Source of the DNA: Gammaproteobacteria bacterium
GTDB taxonomy: Bacteria > Pseudomonadota > Gammaproteobacteria > SZUA-229
Direction: 5' to 3'
Assembly: GCA_011051475.1 (NCBI GenBank)
Contig: DRLE01000232.1
Span: forward strand, 1-8,133
DNA: 8,133 bases
Shown: one piece after another, positions 5,946 through 8,133 of the stretch
Layout: each line of letters begins with the position of its first letter
How positions within the stretch are numbered: the stretch's first letter is position 1
Position numbers and translations under genes: made by a program
Notes under the pieces: generated by a model
Databases searched by the model: none
What the model was told of the DNA's origin: nothing
What the model saw: only the letters and a program-made list of their open reading frames with translations

Positions 5946-6421
5946 TACTGGTTAACCCCTTTTGCTGAAGTTTCGCTGGCAGCAAGAGTTTGTTGCAACT
6001 GCTGGTGCAGTGATGAGCTGTGCTCGTCACGCTTGATGTATTTCTGTGGACGGTCGGCATGGCACTGGAAGCAGTCGATCTGTACGGCTGCATACTGGTG
6101 ACAGGCGTTACAGAAGTGCTCCTTGCTTTCAATGCCGGCAATCTCGCCGTTATCACCCGGTTCTACATGGCAGTCGATACAGTTCGACAGGCCTTCGGGT
6201 TCGCCACGAATACCTTCATGCATGGTTTCATCACGTTCATGCAGGATATACTTCATGTGATTCCTGCGCATTTCATCTTCCGGCTGGATGCATTTCTTGC
6301 TTTCATCCTTCGGTTCATGAACTGTCGGGAAGGGCATGTCAGCGGCTGCTGTACCAGGCAGCAGTCCGGACAGCAGTATTAAGCCTGACAGTATAAATGT
6401 TAATCGCAAAAATCTATTCAT
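5945..6421 (-). CDS. dsrJ: DsrJ, triheme cytochrome c
   Basis: This 158-residue protein has an N-terminal hydrophobic signal or anchor (about residues 4-27, ending GTAAADM) and three haem c motifs: CIDCH (81-85), CNACH (104-108) and CFQCH (117-121). A single non-haem cysteine, C44 (KKCIQP), precedes the first haem. It matches the position of the cysteine that in A. vinosum DsrJ can serve as an unusual axial haem ligand. The product acts in the periplasm as part of DsrMKJOP, probably in electron transfer or sulfur chemistry; its exact substrate is unsettled. It lies 81 nt after dsrL and overlaps dsrO by one base. The ATG at 6421 gives a proper signal peptide and has a weak purine-rich site (CAGG) upstream. 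An upstream ATG at 6446 is out of frame. The C-terminal tail (130-158) is low in hydrophobics and likely flexible. Confidence 0.96.
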   Translation of the reverse strand: MNRFLRLTFILSGLILLSGLLPGTAAADMPFPTVHEPKDESKKCIQPEDEMRRNHMKYILHERDETMHEGIRGEPEGLSNCIDCHVEPGDNGEIAGIESKEHFCNACHQYAAVQIDCFQCHADRPQKYIKRDEHSSSLHQQLQQTLAASETSAKGVNQ

Positions 6422-6502
6422 GAGTAAACCTGTTTCTCGTAAGCATCCGCTCGGGTTAGCTTGCCTTATTGCGTCTTTTACCTGCTCCGATGGAACCGGG
6501 TG

Positions 6503-8133
6503 TTATTCACCCAGCGCCATATCGATGTAGCCGGTCGGGCAGACATCGGAGCAGATGTGACAGCCAATGCATTTGCTGTAGTCAGTGTCTACATAGCGGC
6601 CAACAGTGTGCTTGTCTTTCTTGACGCGGAAAACAGCGTCCTGCGGACAGTAGATAACACAGTTGTCGCATTCGAAGCACATGCCGCAGCTCATGCAGCG
6701 ATTGGCCTCTGCAACAGCCTGTTCCTCTTCCAGACTCTTCTGGCGTTCCGTAAAGTGACCCAGTACCTCATCAGATGATGGTACATCGGTTTCACGCTCG
6801 ATGCGTGGCGTGTACTCGAAGTGGCCGAGGAACATCTTGTCTGTGGTAATGATTTCCTGTGAAGAACGATCCTCAAAGTTATGGATCGCATAATCCGCCT
6901 GGAAGGTGCCACGCTGTGCATCGTCATGGTACTTCTCGGCACTGTATGGCTCGGGAGCCAGACCGGCTTCTTCAAGTTTCTTCTTCAGGTCGAAGTGATG
7001 TACGTCGACTTTGGGACGTTTCTTCAGTTCGATGTGCTGGAAGTGCTTCTCGATGGTTTCGGAAACAATGTAAGCCTGGCCGATAGCTGTGGTCAGCAGG
7101 TGAGGGCGTACGATGTCGCCGCAGACAAAGTGGTTTTCCTTGCCGGGTACGCGGAAGACATTGTCGGAGTCCATCAGGCCACGACCGTTGTCGAAGTCTT
7201 CAAGGCCTTCGAGGTCACCGCCCTGGCCGATCGCAGCAACGATGAGGTCAGCCTCAACGATGTACTCCTTGCCGCCTTCCTTGGGTACAGGTGCGTTGTT
7301 TTCCCAGGTGGAATCAACAAATTTCATGCCGGTGGCGCGACCGCTGTCATCACGGATGATTTCAACCGGCATAACTTCGTTCATCAGGTTGACGCCTTCC
7401 TTGATAGCATCTTCTACTTCATGCTCGGCAGCGGTCATTTCTTCTTTCTTGAACAGTGCGGTCAGGGTTACCTGGTCACAGGGAATGTTCTTGGAAGAAT
7501 CGTGGTCCTTGTGAGAGATCTTGCCAAATACAACATCTTCAGGATTTTCGCTGTAATCAGCAATAGTACCGATACGACGGGATACAGACACAACGTCGAT
7601 AGAGGTGTCACCACCACCGATACACAGAACCTTTTTCGCGGTGTATTTCATTTCGCCCTTGTTGAACTGCTCAAGGAACTTGACAGCTGAAATACAGTTG
7701 GGGGTTTCGTCCCAGCCTTCAACGGGCAGGCCGCGACCGGTCCAGCAACCGATAGCCCAGAGAATGGCATCGTATTCTTTTTCCAGTTCTTCAACGCTGA
7801 CGTCACGGCCAACGCGGGTATTCATGCGGGTTTCGATGTGACCCATATCGAGAATGCGCTGACACTCGTTATCGAGGAAGTCGCGCGGTGTACGATAGCC
7901 GGGGATGCCGTAGCGCATCATGCCACCGAGTTCATCGTGCTCGTCGAAAATGGTAGAAGCAATACCTTTGCGGCGCAGCTGGTAGGCCGCGGCCATACCG
8001 CCAGGGCCACCACCGACGATAGCAACTTTCTTGCCGGTCATTTCGGCACTGTTATCGAATGTAAAACCTTCCTTGAACGCGGTGTCACCAATGTACTGCT
8101 CAACAGCGTTAATGCCGACGAAGTCTTCAACCT
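6503..8133 (-). CDS. dsrL: DsrL, iron-sulfur flavoprotein NAD(P)H oxidoreductase (5' end cut off)
   Basis: The frame is open to the right edge, so the N-terminus (about 110 residues, by comparison with DsrL of about 650) is missing. The ATG at 8041 is internal: 30 in-frame codons precede it and read like the normal GltD-type lead-in. Numbered from that methionine: FAD-binding VGGGPGG (9-15), the nucleotide-binding motif IGGGDTSIDV (141-150), and the second FAD motif CGDIV (307-311). A long linker then leads to a C-terminal ferredoxin domain with cysteines at 449, 452, 455, 458, 461 and 465, and at 491, 494, 497 and 501. The family resembles the glutamate synthase small subunit. In sulfur oxidisers DsrL binds DsrAB and passes electrons to NAD+, and it is essential for stored-sulfur oxidation. 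The YRR motif of NADPH-type relatives appears as FKK (197-199), which fits NAD(H) use (inference). dsrJ follows after 81 nt. Confidence 0.96.
   Translation of the reverse strand, partial: VEDFVGINAVEQYIGDTAFKEGFTFDNSAEMTGKKVAIVGGGPGGMAAAYQLRRKGIASTIFDEHDELGGMMRYGIPGYRTPRDFLDNECQRILDMGHIETRMNTRVGRDVSVEELEKEYDAILWAIGCWTGRGLPVEGWDETPNCISAVKFLEQFNKGEMKYTAKKVLCIGGGDTSIDVVSVSRRIGTIADYSENPEDVVFGKISHKDHDSSKNIPCDQVTLTALFKKEEMTAAEHEVEDAIKEGVNLMNEVMPVEIIRDDSGRATGMKFVDSTWENNAPVPKEGGKEYIVEADLIVAAIGQGGDLEGLEDFDNGRGLMDSDNVFRVPGKENHFVCGDIVRPHLLTTAIGQAYIVSETIEKHFQHIELKKRPKVDVHHFDLKKKLEEAGLAPEPYSAEKYHDDAQRGTFQADYAIHNFEDRSSQEIITTDKMFLGHFEYTPRIERETDVPSSDEVLGHFTERQKSLEEEQAVAEANRCMSCGMCFECDNCVIYCPQDAVFRVKKDKHTVGRYVDTDYSKCIGCHICSDVCPTGYIDMALGE

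Noticed and set aside
6881..7690. Plus-strand open frame of 269 codons opposite dsrL
   Set aside because: It is a shadow of the DsrL flavoprotein frame, without domain features of its own.
8039..8041. ATG at 8041 as the true start of the oxidoreductase
   Set aside because: The frame continues through 30 upstream codons to the window edge, reading as a normal DsrL/GltD lead-in. The gene is simply cut by the window.

Overview
The window is a stretch of a reverse dissimilatory sulfite reductase (rDsr) sulfur-oxidation operon, read entirely from the minus strand (right to left). In transcription order it holds the 3' part of dsrL, then dsrJ, dsrO, dsrP, dsrN and dsrR, followed by a NarX-like sensor kinase and a NarL-like response regulator. 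The order LJOPNR matches the distal half of the Allochromatium vinosum operon dsrABEFHCMKLJOPNRS. Together with the gammaproteobacterial look of the NarX/NarL-type proteins, this points to a sulfur-oxidising gammaproteobacterium, phototrophic or chemotrophic. I cannot name the genus from sequence alone.

Layout by position. 8133-6503: dsrL, cut by the right edge. 6421-5945: dsrJ. 5945-5100: dsrO, sharing one base with dsrJ (TAATG). 5044-3839: dsrP. 3838-3722: a 117-bp gap filled with 7-bp repeats, an inverted repeat and a compact hairpin at the dsrN start. 3721-2339: dsrN. 2333-2022: dsrR. 1997-852: sensor kinase. 807-157: response regulator. 152-1: a gene-free tail with a 29-bp perfect inverted repeat plus a third diverged copy. 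Apart from the dsrP-dsrN gap the spacing is tight, so the eight genes could be one transcript whose promoter lies outside the window.

How the parts fit (family knowledge): rDsrAB oxidises reduced sulfur delivered as DsrC persulfide. DsrL is the iron-sulfur flavoprotein that passes electrons from the reductase to NAD(P)+. DsrJ, DsrO and DsrP are the periplasmic and membrane parts of DsrMKJOP, which exchanges electrons between DsrC thiols, the quinone pool and the periplasm. DsrN is thought to amidate sirohaem to the sirohaem amide used by DsrAB, and DsrR is a cysteine-free IscA-like accessory protein. The two-component pair occupies the place where A. vinosum has dsrS. It is the most promising unusual point here: a soluble GAF-containing kinase and a NarL-type regulator tied physically to sulfur oxidation. 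No wholly new enzyme system is visible.
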